DNA of 64,000 nt. Origin: Symbiodinium natans (Eukaryota > Sar > Dinophyceae > Suessiales > Symbiodiniaceae). The notes under the pieces are model-generated. The model saw nothing but the letters and a program-made list of their open reading frames with translations. It searched no databases and had not been told where the DNA came from. Within the stretch, counting starts at the first letter, position 1, and the number at the start of each line of letters is the position of its first letter. The stretch spans positions 44,177 through 108,176 of the forward strand of contig CAJNDS010002779.1 of NCBI GenBank assembly GCA_905221605.1. The letters run 5' to 3'. Below are positions 9,720 through 20,790 of the stretch, piece by piece. A program made the position numbers and the translations under genes.

Positions 9720-12346
9720 CCAGTTATTACAAGCACATCGACTTTGCAAAGGCTCTGGGTGTAGGGTAGGTACTTGGGTGCAGGATGGATAGGATAAGGA
9801 GGGCACGACTACGCTTTTGTATGCGACGCCGGCAATGGCTGGCGGATTCTTGATCTTTGAGGACCGATATTCAAGGAAATTTCAAGGAATTTAATAGAGT
9901 AGTTGGGGAAAGTGTTTCTGAAAATCCCTTTACATTCACCCGCGCCCTCACATTCGCAGGACCTGGTCTACCTGCGATGCCTGCGCTTCGCTATTGGAGG
10001 TGACTCCTGCTCGCTTACCGTGAATCGACTCAAAGTTTGGACTTCTATACTTGAGGCATGCAGCTTTTAGGGTCTTTTGCACGGACCATGACAGGGTGAT
10101 CGGTGCATCTCTGTAGCATTTCTGACTTCAAAGGGTCTGGTGGCTCACTTGCGCTAATGGCAAAGTCGCTGTACGAGTTGTGGGAAAAGAAGAAGGTGAT
10201 CAGGAGGCGGCTGAAAAACACCAAAAGCTTTGTTCGCTTTCCGAAGAAACAGGATGATGATGAGAAAGAAGATGGCGTGAAGGAGAACCCCACATCGACT
10301 GCAGCAATGGAGATGAACCTACCAGCTTTGACGGCGATGTTTTCCTTTTACAAGGTCAAAAGTGGCAAGCAGGTTCCTATCGGGAAGCTGGAGGGTGAAG
10401 CAGCTTCGCCGATTTAGAGTCATTAAGGACATGTTTCCTCCAGCTTAGGACTGATTACAGCGCCCATTCTCGTGACCGCATTGAGGTGACGCAGCTGTAC
10501 GAAGAGTCCGGCTGTATTCCCCACCTCGGTGCCAGGCAATATTACCTCGATGCCTGGGACCTCCGCCGGCTGTACAGCTTCGCGTTGAGGCGTCAGAAAG
10601 ACGCAGAGCAGCGCGAGCAAACACCCCGCGTCTCTTGAAGATATAATAGTGGCCTGCTTCCCCTGTGTGATGTTTCCGTGTGTTCGCTTAAGTTGGGTAG
10701 CGGTTTCCTTTGCCCAGGCGGCCGGAGTTCGACGGCTGTTTCAGCTGATCAAGGAATTGCGAAGCACGAACGGTGATGACAACGATGACGAAGGGGAAGA
10801 AGAATCAGATCTCGAGCATGAGAAGGACGCATGTGTTTCAGAGAATGGGGAGCACATGCAGGAAGAGTCGGAGGAGGAGGAGGAGAAGGAGCAGGAGTCT
10901 CCTGCGGTGGCTTCCGAATCGGCCGCGCCTGCCAAGAAGGTTGATATTGGCGCTGGCGTGGGCTTGTCTGATGAGGAGGGGGAGCCCGAGAAGGATTCGC
11001 AGCTTCCACACCCGTTGCAGCGCTGCAGGTCCAAGACCTCTCTCGCAAGCTTGCCCAGCTCGGCAGTTCTTGGCGGTGCTTCCAAGGAGGCTTTGGAGAC
11101 GCCTGCTTCCTACGCAGGCCCTGGGATCCTGACGACGAACAAGGAGGACGAATTGGCCGACTTGATGAATCAAATCTCGCTCTATGAGGATGGGGAGCAG
11201 AAGGATGCCGCAACGGCTCACCACGATGCCATGTTACTCCTGATGGGATCCCCAGAGCGACGGGCAAAGGAACCTACAGGCCTGAGTGAGTTTTCTTCAA
11301 ACATTCTGGCACACGCTGAAAAAAGTTGAGAACATCTACGTAGAATTCTTCAGCAGCCATCCCTAGCTTCATCACAACAGGCGCAGGCGATGAACCGCCA
11401 CCTACGTGCAAGAGGCAGCTCTTCGGAGATGCGGATCCTGCTTGGAAGCATCCTCCAGATCAGGCCTCCCGGGTTCATATAAGCAATATAGTGTCTGTAG
11501 AGCTGGTTGGCCCGAAGCCCTATAAAACCCTTATGTCGACCCCAATTAAACCCTGTAATCCTAAACCCTATAGGGGCCGTATAGATCCTATCCCAAAACC
11601 AATTTGAGGTTTTGACTCAGACCCTTCAGGCGGACACTTTGGTGATGGGCCCCCCGACCGACGAGACTGACTCGCTGATGGGCGAAGCCGACAAGCCGAC
11701 CAGTGTTGTTGATGTGTTCTCGAGTCCTGAGAAGATGTGTAAGGAGGAGTGCTGGACTGTAGACCCCTTGGCAGCGTGTACTAAATTTTTTTAGGGGCTG
11801 AGTGGTGCAACGCAGGAGCCCGGGTCTCCCAAGGGGGATGGTGACGCCCCGCTGGTTTCTGTGTCTGCCCAGAACGACCTACGCCGGTCCCTCCGCGCTT
11901 CCATTCGTCGCACACGCCGCTCCAGAAGCACGCGCGAGCTCCTGCAGAAGGCCAACAAAAAGGGCAAAAACAAGGGCAAGTCCAGGAAGGCGTGTGAGAA
12001 GGATGAGGGCACGGACAAGCCTACGTGCAGCAACTCCAAGACAGCCGGTTCCAAGAAGCGCAAGCACTTGCCGAAGGAGACGGAGGAGCCGAAGCCTTTG
12101 CCAAAGGCAAAGGCGAAGGCAAAGGCGACACCGAAGACAAAGGCTAGGGCGAAGGCGAAGAGCAAGGCAGCAAGTGTGGAGACGAAGCTGCAGCCTGATC
12201 GCAATCGCACTGGCTACAGTGAGTGTGGCAAGCTTGTGCTGGGATGTTCCAGCTGCCGCTGGGGCGTGCTTGGCTGTGGCACCTGCCTTCGACCGTCCTT
12301 CAAGGGCAAGAGGTGGAACCGTGTCGCTTGCGAGGGGTCAGATTGA
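9720..12346 (+). CDS. Gene A: multi-exon protein, acidic middle, lysine-rich tail, Cys motif
   Basis: Eight exons fit in phase: 9720-9760, 9960-10055, 10166-10372, 10444-10629, 10718-11285, 11357-11472, 11609-11758 and 11795-12346, giving at least 637 residues with the stop at 12344-12346. Introns are 36-199 nt and GT-AG, except 10056-10165, which needs a GC donor. Intron 11286 has a consensus GTGAGT. Parts in order: a helical region with IGGDSCSLTVNRLKVW, a basic start SLYELWEKKK, a conserved-looking QLYEESGC...ARQYYLDAWDLRRLYSF segment, an acidic Glu/Asp tract, then Lys/Ala-rich repeats and a closing CSSCRW....CGTCLRPSFKGKR motif that could bind zinc. The basic tail suggests a nuclear or nucleic-acid-bound protein. 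I recall similar proteins as a multicopy dinoflagellate family; no function is known to me. Upstream exons may be missing. Confidence 0.75.
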
Positions 12347-13398
12347 TGTGTGGGGTCGTGGTAGTGCTACAAAAACAGTCTTCGTGCAATAGTGAGCACT
12401 GTGTAGAACATGTCTAGGAATTCTTGACCTGCAGCTTTCATCTGATTCCTCAACACTTTTGCTGTTTCTATGCTTGCGCAATACCAGTAGCTACACAGCC
12501 CATCGATCGTCTTTGCGAGCATCGAAAGTGATGCCTGCGGTGTGTGTCCTGGGCACGGGTAGGGAACGGTACTGACATGAGTGCGCCTCACACCTTTTAA
12601 GAGAAGGGTGGCTAGACGATTTGTGGCAGCCTTCGCTCCCTTAGATCCCGTGCCCCTAGCTAGTTTTGGCCGGGGGCCTCAACATGCAGCGGGGATCTGC
12701 GTGAGTGGCACTTTCTGTTGCAGCGGTCTCAAAAGTCTCAGCTTGTCACTGCGCGCCTCTTCAAGCGTGCCCCTGCTTTCAGCAAGAAACATATCGATCC
12801 CGCGCCTACTTAACTGATCTCTTGGCAGGTTCCTTTGTGCTGGATGAGTACTTCCTGGAGATTGCGGCATCGGTTCACAGCACCAGCTAGTGGCAGCGCA
12901 GGCTGGCCCCAGCTCACTGTTGCCTGTTGCGGAACAACTTGGGTGAGCCTTTACTAATGTCTGCGTGCGCAGTCATATTCACAGCAGGGTCCAAACGCAC
13001 TCAAGCAGGCATCGTGCTCGAACTCTTCTGTTTATAGCTGTGGGCAACAATTGTGCCATGACACCGCATGAACTGCACAGCCTCCTGCAGCGGCTGTTGG
13101 AGCTGAACTCCCCAGGTGTGCCTAGGCAGAGGAATGATCCTTGCCCTCCTTTAGGTTTCTCCGCCTGGGGTGTTGTTAGCTGTAAATGAGGTCCTGCTAT
13201 GTGCAATTGTACTTCTGGCGTTCAACGAGGACTTGGCCTTGGCCAAGGCAGGTTTGGTTCGCAAAATCTAAACCTCATAAACCCTATACACACCCTTTAC
13301 ACCCTTCTAACCCCTATAAACCCTATAAACCCTTCCAAGCCCTATAGACCCTCTCAAACCCTAAAAACCCTAAAACCGCCAATCCGGCTCTCTACCAG
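12347..13398. other. Region between genes A and B
   Basis: Mostly unique sequence with short plus-strand open frames (12705-12890, 12965-13189) that have no recognisable features, then CCCTATAAA/CCCTAAA-type repeats (13266-13380) ending at the first recognised exon of gene B. Either a 3' region plus upstream exons of B, or non-coding. Confidence 0.4.
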
Positions 13399-15158
13399 GA
13401 ATACGATGCAGTGGAAGTGTTTGCCGGGGCGGCTGCCCTGTCGAGATGTTTGGGTTTGGCCGGGCACTGTGTAGCCTCCTTGGAGATTGATTCCTGGGCT
13501 GCGTTTGCTAAAGCACGGCCAGTGTCTCAATCTGTGCGGAATCCCTTGGATATTCTTACGCCTGCAGGGATGGCGCTTCTGGGTTTCACTGTGTAGCCAT
13601 GCTGTTGGTTTTTGGACAGGGTTGGTTTTAAAGTGGTTAAGGGTTTAGGGTTATGGGGTTTAGGGTTTAGGGTTTATAGGGTTCAGGGTTTAGGGTTTAG
13701 GGTTTATAGGGTTTAGGGTTTAGGGTTTAGGGTTTATGTTAGGGTTTAGGGTTTAGGGTTTAGGGTTTAGGGTTTAGGGTAGGGTTTATAAGGTTTAGGG
13801 TTTACATTAGGGTTTAGGGTTTAGGGTATATATAGGGTTTTTAGGGTTTATAGGGTCTAGGGTTATAGGGTTATAGGGTTATAGGGTTTAGGGTGTTACT
13901 CGAGGCATACAAACGTGCAGTTGCAACCAAGGGGCTTTCCACCCTCTACGTTGAAACTCCCCCAAACAACCGATGCTTGGGTACACTTCGAGTCAATGAC
14001 CGAACCAGCCAAGGCTATTGCTTCTTACTATCCTAAAATGCAAAGATGGAGATTTTGTGGTGCACTTTGGTATGGTATGCTCTACCTGGATCACAGTCTC
14101 AAGGCACTCAACAAAGCGATCTTACTTCACCCCCCTTGGCGACCGCTCACGCGCAAGGGTGGAGGACTCCAATGTTCTCTGCAGCAGGACGGGTGTGTAG
14201 TCACAGGATCAAGCGCAGGTCTTCTGAGTCTTGCGCTCTTCAAGGTTCAAGAGTGTTCGCTAAGGATGTGCTTGGCGATCAGACTAATTTTGGCTAAATC
14301 GGGAACCTATGTGCTAGAGCAGCCGGTCAGTTCAATTATTTGGCGGCATCCCAGAATGCAGCAGTTGCTCCAAGTCACACGGGCCACTCGGACATCAAGA
14401 CCCCTAAAACCCGACCTATCTTGCCTGCCACTCCCCTGCCACTCCCTGGGCTGCTGTTCAGGGTGGGTTGAGGAAGCTTGTCTTGGTTTACCTAAACTCA
14501 GACACCTGGCCACCTTCCCCATTCGGCAAGGCATTCCGTGTCGGCTTCTGGATGTGCCGTTTCGGCGCGAAAAGTGCCAAAAGGACCAGACTTTGGTCCA
14601 ATTCCAAGGGGATTGCGGCTTTCTATGATCCCAGGCCATTGACAGCAAAGGAGAGAAATGGGTTGAGCACACTGGTTACAAGAGCAGTGGATCCCAGAAC
14701 TGGCAAGAAGAGCTTCAGTGGCAAGGCGAGGGACCTCCAAGACTCAGGGTGCCAAGGATGAATTTTTGTGTAGACCACAACGTCAGCTGACTCGAAAAGA
14801 ACCCGACACAAGTAATGGAACTAAGGCGGTATAAAATCCCATTCGGCCTACGATATGTGAGGGCAATGCCGCGACTGCTTTCTGAACGAGCTCCACCAAC
14901 CTTTCAGGCCACCCTACGCTACATCAATTGTCCTTAATTTTCAAGCCCATCCCCGAAGCCAGAACCGCTACCGCAGCCCTACAGGCCACCAGCGCGATCA
15001 CGGACCCCAAGCTTGCGTTATGTGACAAGGCGCTGTACGAAGATCTCTGGCAGGATGCCCGAATGCCAGAAGTGGTGGCGTATCTCCGGGGTGCCACGGG
15101 CCTCCGTTTGCCAGAAGAGGTGAGGCAGCTTTTCCCCACAAGTTTGCCTCCTCCGTAG
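13399..15158 (+). CDS. Gene B: dinoflagellate multicopy EVFAG / HFGMVCSTW / EQP family
   Basis: Exons that join in phase: 13399-13574 (AVEVFAGAAALSRC ... DILTPAGMA), 14014-14196 (DGDFVVHFGMVCSTW ... TPLGDRS), 14265-14373 (GTYVLEQPVSSIIWRHPR) and 14531 to about 14750 (FWMCRFGAKSAKRTRLWSNS). A C-terminal exon ends at the stop 15156-15158 (DLWQDARMPEVVAYLRG). Intron 13575-14013 needs a GC donor and is filled with TTTAGGG-type repeats (13630-13900); introns 14197-14264 and 14374-14530 are GT-AG. The order of motifs matches a protein family I remember as very abundant in Symbiodiniaceae predictions. The start EVFAG...A resembles the SAM-binding start of methyltransferases, but no catalytic motif was identified. 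The join between the fourth exon and the last one is unresolved, and a 5' part is probably missing. Confidence 0.7.
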
Positions 15159-16498
15159 CTTTGTATGGGTTGGGGGGGCAAATACAGGCTTTAGAAGGGT
15201 TCATAGGGTTGACAAGGCTTTACAGGTTTAATCTTTCCAAGGGTTATAGGGTTTGGGGTTTGTGAGGGTTCATAGTAAAATGCGAGATTAGGGTTTAGGG
15301 TTTAGGGTTTAGGGTTTATAAATAGGGTTTAGGGTTTATAGGGTTTAGGGTTTAGGGTTTAGGGTTTAGGGTTTAGGGTTTAGGGTTTAGGGTTTAGGGT
15401 TTAGGGTTTAGGGTTTAGGTTTAGGGTTTAACCCTTAACCCTTAACCCTAAACCCTAAACCCTAAACCCTAAACCCTTATAAACCCTAAACCCTAAACCC
15501 TAAACCCTAAACCCTATAAACCCTAAACCCTTAAACCCTATTACAAACCCTAAACCCTAAACCCTAAACCCTTAACCCTTATAAACCCTAAACCCTAAAC
15601 CTTATAAACCCTAAACCCTAAACCCTAAACATGGGAACCCGATTCTGCGCTGCAGCGTACCGAAGTTTGCGCGGGACAACACCGTGACTCCCCCTCCCCC
15701 TGCCCCCCTCCCCTGCCTCAAGGTTTATAAGGGTTATAGGGCTTATGAGGGTTTATAGGGATGTAGGGCTTCGAGGGCTTCTTAAAGCTTACCTGGACGT
15801 GACAACCGGACCGAAAAAATAATGCGTCAATGTTATAGCCTCTGTTGACGTATATTGTAGGTTCGGTTGACACGTCCCGGATAGGGTATCATGGGGTTTA
15901 GAAGGGTGTATAAGGGTGCTTCGGGTTGATATAGGGTAAGGGTTTGTAGGGTTTATGAGGGTGCAAAGTTTATAGGGCTTATAAGGATTTAGGGCTTATG
16001 GTATATAAGGGTATAGGATTTATTGTAGGGCTTGTAAGGTTTAGGGAGAAAGCTCTTCCGTTGTCACCTCAAGCCGAGTACCTGGATGGGCGGCAAACTA
16101 GAGCATCGCTTGCTGTTTTCTGAAGACAGCTGTTGCTTTCCATGGCCCTAGCACAAAGCCACCTTGGTGATGACTTGCATACAGGGATTAGAGGGTTCCT
16201 CTCGTAGGATTTCATAAGCCTTTCCCTCCGTCACGGTTTTTTTGCGCGGCTGCGTGCTTGTGAGCTACTTTTGCACCAATCCTAAAAAGGATACACAGTG
16301 ACGTAAAAAACGTACGGTGGCGTACGTGGGCAGCAAAGTGGCGTACAAAAGCGTACGATCCGTACCCATATTTATGCCACTTTCACCATGCTGTTTCTGC
16401 ACCAATTTGGACGAGTTTAGTCGCAGTCTTGTGTTTTGGTGCTATTTTTTCACGGTTCGAAGCGGCACCCTGGGCTTCTATCCCGACCCCCTTCTTAT
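15159..16498. repeat. Inverted TTTAGGG / CCCTAAA arrays and spacer before gene D
   Basis: A G-rich array (15286-15428) is fused almost directly to a C-rich array (15430-15633), a near-perfect long inverted repeat with almost no loop. Then comes degenerate GGGTTTATAAGGG-type sequence to 16040, and unique sequence holding the CGTAC cluster at 16311-16365. Confidence 0.75.
16311..16365. promoter_or_regulatory. Five CGTAC motifs near the start of gene D
   Basis: CGTAC begins at 16311, 16321, 16342, 16352 and 16361, spacings of 10, 21, 10 and 9 bp, close to multiples of one helical turn. It lies 134 bp before the ATG chosen for gene D. This could be a set of protein-binding sites; it is inference only. 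Confidence 0.35.
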
Positions 16499-19400
16499 AT
16501 GACGTCTGCCGAAGCACCTGTGCAGCTGCCTTCCAAGCAGTGGTCGTGCCAAAGCCTCCTGCGGGGGCAGTCGTACATGGCGGCCCAAAAATTTACGATC
16601 GATCCATCTCTCAGCATGGATGCCAAGTTGGAGGTTCCCTGGATGTCTAGATAGACCATGTGGGGTGCTTCTCTGTGCTGCCCGCTCTAGCTATCCTCAG
16701 CTATCCCGTCGTGGTTAAGGCTGCGAGACGGCACTTAGAACTTCTTCGGGCTGCTCGACCAAAGGCCCCAGACACCCCGCCTCCGACGCCGACCCCAACC
16801 GAAGCCGAAACTACGACCACGAGCTCCCCGATTTCCTCGAAGCCAGATGAGATTAAGAAAGAGCCTCCAAGCCCACGGCTCGCAGAACAAGCCCTTCAAC
16901 AGGATCCTTACCAGGACAGACCAGTTCTCACTCAAATGCTCATCAATATAGGTCCATATAGGTCCTGGAGCACGAAGTGTTGTGCGTCTCATTGACCTTG
17001 CCTGGGTCGCAGGAATGCCAGGAAATTGCATCCACGGACGTGGACGATGAGGCGCTACAGCAGAAACTCAAGGCTGTGGGTACGGGCACGCCTTATGGGT
17101 AAAATTTGGGCAGCCGGTCAATCCCACACACACACAGAGGCATCATCCTACACAACGTACTTGGTCGGGCTTTCGCACACACAAACAGAGACCTATGCCA
17201 ATACTTTCTCAGTCGTGCCACACAGGCGGTGGAGGAGAGTCGGAAAGCGCAGCGCAAGCCTGTCAAGAAGGAATCGGAGCAGGAGGCGTGTGAGGTTTTA
17301 ACAGTTTCAGGGGCAGCTGCGGGCACTGTGGGTTGAGTTGGTGTGTGTGTGTGTGGGTGTGTAGAGTGTTGTGTTGTGTTGGGTGCGGGCGCGGGGGGGC
17401 GGGGTGCTGGCGGGGTTTGTCGGTGAGCGTCTGTGGGTGTTGCTTTGTGTCGGTGTGTGTGTGTGTGCCCTAAACCCATAACCCCTAAACCCTTAACCCT
17501 AAACAATAAACCATTAACCCTTATAAACCCTAAACCCTATAAACCCTATAAACCCTATAAACCCTATAACCCTATAAACCCTATAAACCCTAAACCCTAA
17601 ACCCTAAACCCTATAAGCCCTATAAGCCCTATAAACCCTATAAACCCTATAAACCCTATAAACCCTATAAACCCTATAAACCCTATAAAACCTATAAACC
17701 CTATAAACCCTATAAACCCTATAAACCCGATAAACCCTATAAACCCTAAACCCTATACCTAAACTATAAACCCTAAACCCTAAACCATAAACCTTATAAA
17801 CCCTAAACCCTGAACCCTAAAGCTGATAAACCCTAAACCCTCTAAACCTATAAACCCTACAACCCTAAACCCTAAACCTTATAAACCTTATAAACCCTAA
17901 ACCCTAAACCCTAAACCCTATAACCCTATAAACCCTAAACACACACACACACACACAAGCACGCACGCTCGCACGCTCGCAGCACGCACGCGCAGCACAC
18001 ACGCTCGCAGCACGCACGCTCGCAGCACGCACGCTCGCAGCACGCATGCTCGCAGCACGCACGCTCGCAGCACGCACGCTCGCAGCACGCACGCTCGCAG
18101 CAAGCACACCACACAAGACAAGGCCCAACACAACACAACATCGCGCGCTGTGTGTTGGTGTGTTGGTGTGTGTGTGTGTTGTCTATTGTGCGTTGTATGT
18201 TGTATGTTGTGTGTTGTTGTGTAGCGTCGTGCCGTGTTGTCGTGTGTTGTGCGTCGTGTGTCGCGTGTGGTGTGTGGTGTGTCGTGTGTATAGTGTGTAT
18301 AGTGTAGCGGTGTTGTGCCTTGTTGTGTGTTGTGTAGTGTTGTGTTGTGTTGTGTCGTGTTGCCTTGTCTTGCGTTGTGTTGCGTTGTGTTGAAACCCTA
18401 ACCCTATTATAAGCCCTTATAAACCCTATAGATATCTTCAGACCCTAAACCCTGGTTGTGACTGGCCGTATTTTGAAAGTCAGGCATGCACAAAGGAATG
18501 GCGGCGAGCCGAAGCAGTGGTTCGTCGCATGATTAAGCCGAAGACAAGATCGAAATCGGTGATGGCTTCTCCCGACATTGTCGAGAGATGGAATGCAGGG
18601 GGTGATTTGAAGAATTTCCTGATCCGAACCTTGATGAAGTGTGAGGGAAACAAGGACCGTTGTGCTCTACAGGTCCTATATAGCGTGTCATTATGGAAGC
18701 CATTCACATTAATGTACGTACATATTTGTTTTTATGCATGTGTAGGACGTGTGGAAGCGCACCGTGGAGATTCAAATCCAGAAGAGCAAGTCCAATGAGA
18801 TCACGGTTATCTGTGGCTGGTATAGTAAAGAAAAGATGAAGTCTGTTCTGAAGTTCTCAGCGCGGGGGCCTTGTGTTTCCTATGCTGGGGGAATCTATGT
18901 CTGTGTGTTTTTTCGTGTCTGCGTGACTAGCGCGATCGGCCTAGGAGAAGAATCCAGAAGGTGGTCAAGTTCTGCACCAACCCCAAGCGCATCAAAACCC
19001 ACACGAGGCCTTCCTAGCATCAGTGGGTCGCAACCCATGCATATTGTATCTATCCCTTTCACGCCTGTCACCACATGTATATTTGACAGGAAGGACAAGT
19101 ACGAGAAGGACAAGATCGAATATTGGGTTGAAGAGGAGACCAAAGGTACGTACAAGGTTGCCGAGTCAGAGCTTTACACAGACAAGCGCGAGATCGATGC
19201 TACCGAAGATTGCGCTGATGAAAACAACCCGTCGGAGAGCGACTCCGACGATGACAACGAGTGCGAGTCCGATGATGATGAGTCCTCGGAGGACAGCGAG
19301 AATTCTGACAAGAAAGGGAAGAAAAGGAATGCAAAGAAGAGCAAGAAAGCGAAAAAGGATAAGAAGCAGAAGACCAAGCGCAGAGCCAGGGGGTCCCCGT

Positions 19401-20426
19401 CCTCAAAGAGCAAAGATGACCTCGAAGAGGAAACCCCCGCCGAGGCCATACGCAGTGAGCCCACCTTCCCTAAACTATATATAGCACCTCGCCAATCCTT
19501 CCTGGCCTTGCCAGGCCATCGAGAGCGCTGGCGAGGTGATGAACCAGCTCCTGCGTGCGCAGGCAAAGGTGGAAGCCTGTATCGAGAAAGTAGAGAAGCT
19601 TTCGGGGAAGAAGGCCCAGACGACCTTTAGCTGCATCAACTTGTACAAGCGTCGCCCGCCAAAGGTTCGCTTGCGTGTTCGGGGTTGTTCAGTTTCATAG
19701 GCAGCGGTGTCTAAGGTGCCTGACCGGGCTCCACACCTACGCCGCCACCCTCACGACCTGTCACGATGAGATGGCTGAAATCAAAGCATCCTACGCCAGC
19801 TCGAAGAAATCTCTTGGCCAGAAGCCGCTGGACTCGATCGATTGTGTTACACAGTCCTTCGCTCCCTCTCAACCTTATATGCGCCAAAAACCCTGTAGGC
19901 CCTGCGATAGTCCTTGACCCATGTTCCTCCCTCTTCGAGGTCCATGGAGAAGCTGCGGGAACTCTTGGTCAAAGCCGAGAAGACGCCAAATCCTTAAAGT
20001 CGTTTGGGGTTTATAGGGTTTCTGGGTTTTCGGGTTTAGGGTTGCTCGAGAGTTTATAGGGTTTATAGGGTATATATGGTTTATAAGGTTTATAGGTTGT
20101 AGGGCCCGCAACTAGGTGCGCGAGATTCAGTATGGAAGAGACCAAGCTGAAGAGGACCCTTTCAACCCTAAAAACCCTATAAGCTTAAAACCCTATAGAT
20201 GCTATAGACCTTTATAAACTCTATGTACCCTATAAACCCTATAAGCCCTTTTCGGGACTCTTTGCCCAGTCCGACAGGACCCTTCTGAAGAAGTCCCTGT
20301 CTCAGCAAGCTTTGGACAACAATGGTGATGACCCCTCCGCTGAGCCGGCACCCAGACCTGCCCCGAAGCGTAAGAGGGCGAAAACTGAAGCCCAAGGCTA
20401 AGGCTAAGCGTGGAAGGAAGGCGTAG
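16499..20426 (+). CDS. Gene D: multi-exon dinoflagellate family with acidic and lysine-rich regions
   Basis: Start ATG 16499 (MTSAEAPVQLPSKQW). Exons in phase: 16499-16633, 16720-16923, 17013-17075, 17226-17294, 18484-18672, 18746-18861, 18945-19007, 19090-19456 and 19515-19664. Then less certain pieces: about 19701-19845, 19941-19984, 20131-20160 and 20270-20426. Intron 17295-18483 is 1,189 nt and packed with CCCTATAAA repeats and a minisatellite. The junction after 19007 has no GT available before a stop, so a GC or GA donor is needed. The core reads WNAGGDLKNFLIRTL, GWYSKEKMKSVLKFS, RRIQKVVKFCTNPK and KIEYWVEEETKG, then an Asp/Glu/Ser tract, Lys-rich stretch, a coiled coil (VMNQLLRAQAKVEACIEKVE) and a basic tail. 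I recall this order from abundant dinoflagellate predictions; function unknown. The last exon has an apparent +1 shift at an AAAA run (20381-20384). Confidence 0.65.
17295..18483 (+). repeat. Intron of gene D made of CCCTATAAA repeats and a 16-17 bp minisatellite
   Basis: The flanking exons end and start in phase 0 (GAG|GTTTTA and GTCAG|GCA). Inside are TG-rich stretches, a 9-bp CCCTATAAA array with CCCTAAA units (17464-17940), a CA run, a minisatellite of the type ACGCTCGCAGCACGC (17964-18105, about 9 copies) and a TGTTGTGTCGTG-rich tract (18140-18395). Translations of these parts are repeat artefacts. Confidence 0.7.
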
Positions 20427-20790
20427 TTCCCCACAAAATAGAACCTTACCGAATGTTTGCAGCTGTGCCCTTTATGCTATATATGGCCCAATGTAAACCC
20501 TGCCTTCCGTCCTCCTCGTCAGCGCTGCACAGTCAGCGCCAGCAAGCCAGCCTGGGGTTTCGTGACTGTGTCACATTTCACGACAAATGGGGTGGAGCTG
20601 CTTCCACATGGGCCTGCTAGCGCAGCTAAGATGATATAGAGTGGACAAGGATCGGTGGGAGAAGCTCCTTTCTTGCAAGTTGCTATGACAACTTCAGATA
20701 TTGGGAGTCCATGCAGCGCGACACCGTGCATCGCTGAAGACCTAAAGGAACGCAACACAAACCTGTAACTTTGCAGACCTTGACCTGAAG

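Noticed and set aside
17904-18393. Ala/Cys-rich open frames in all frames
   Set aside because: Product of the ACGCTCGCAGC minisatellite and TGTTGTG tract inside the gene D intron.
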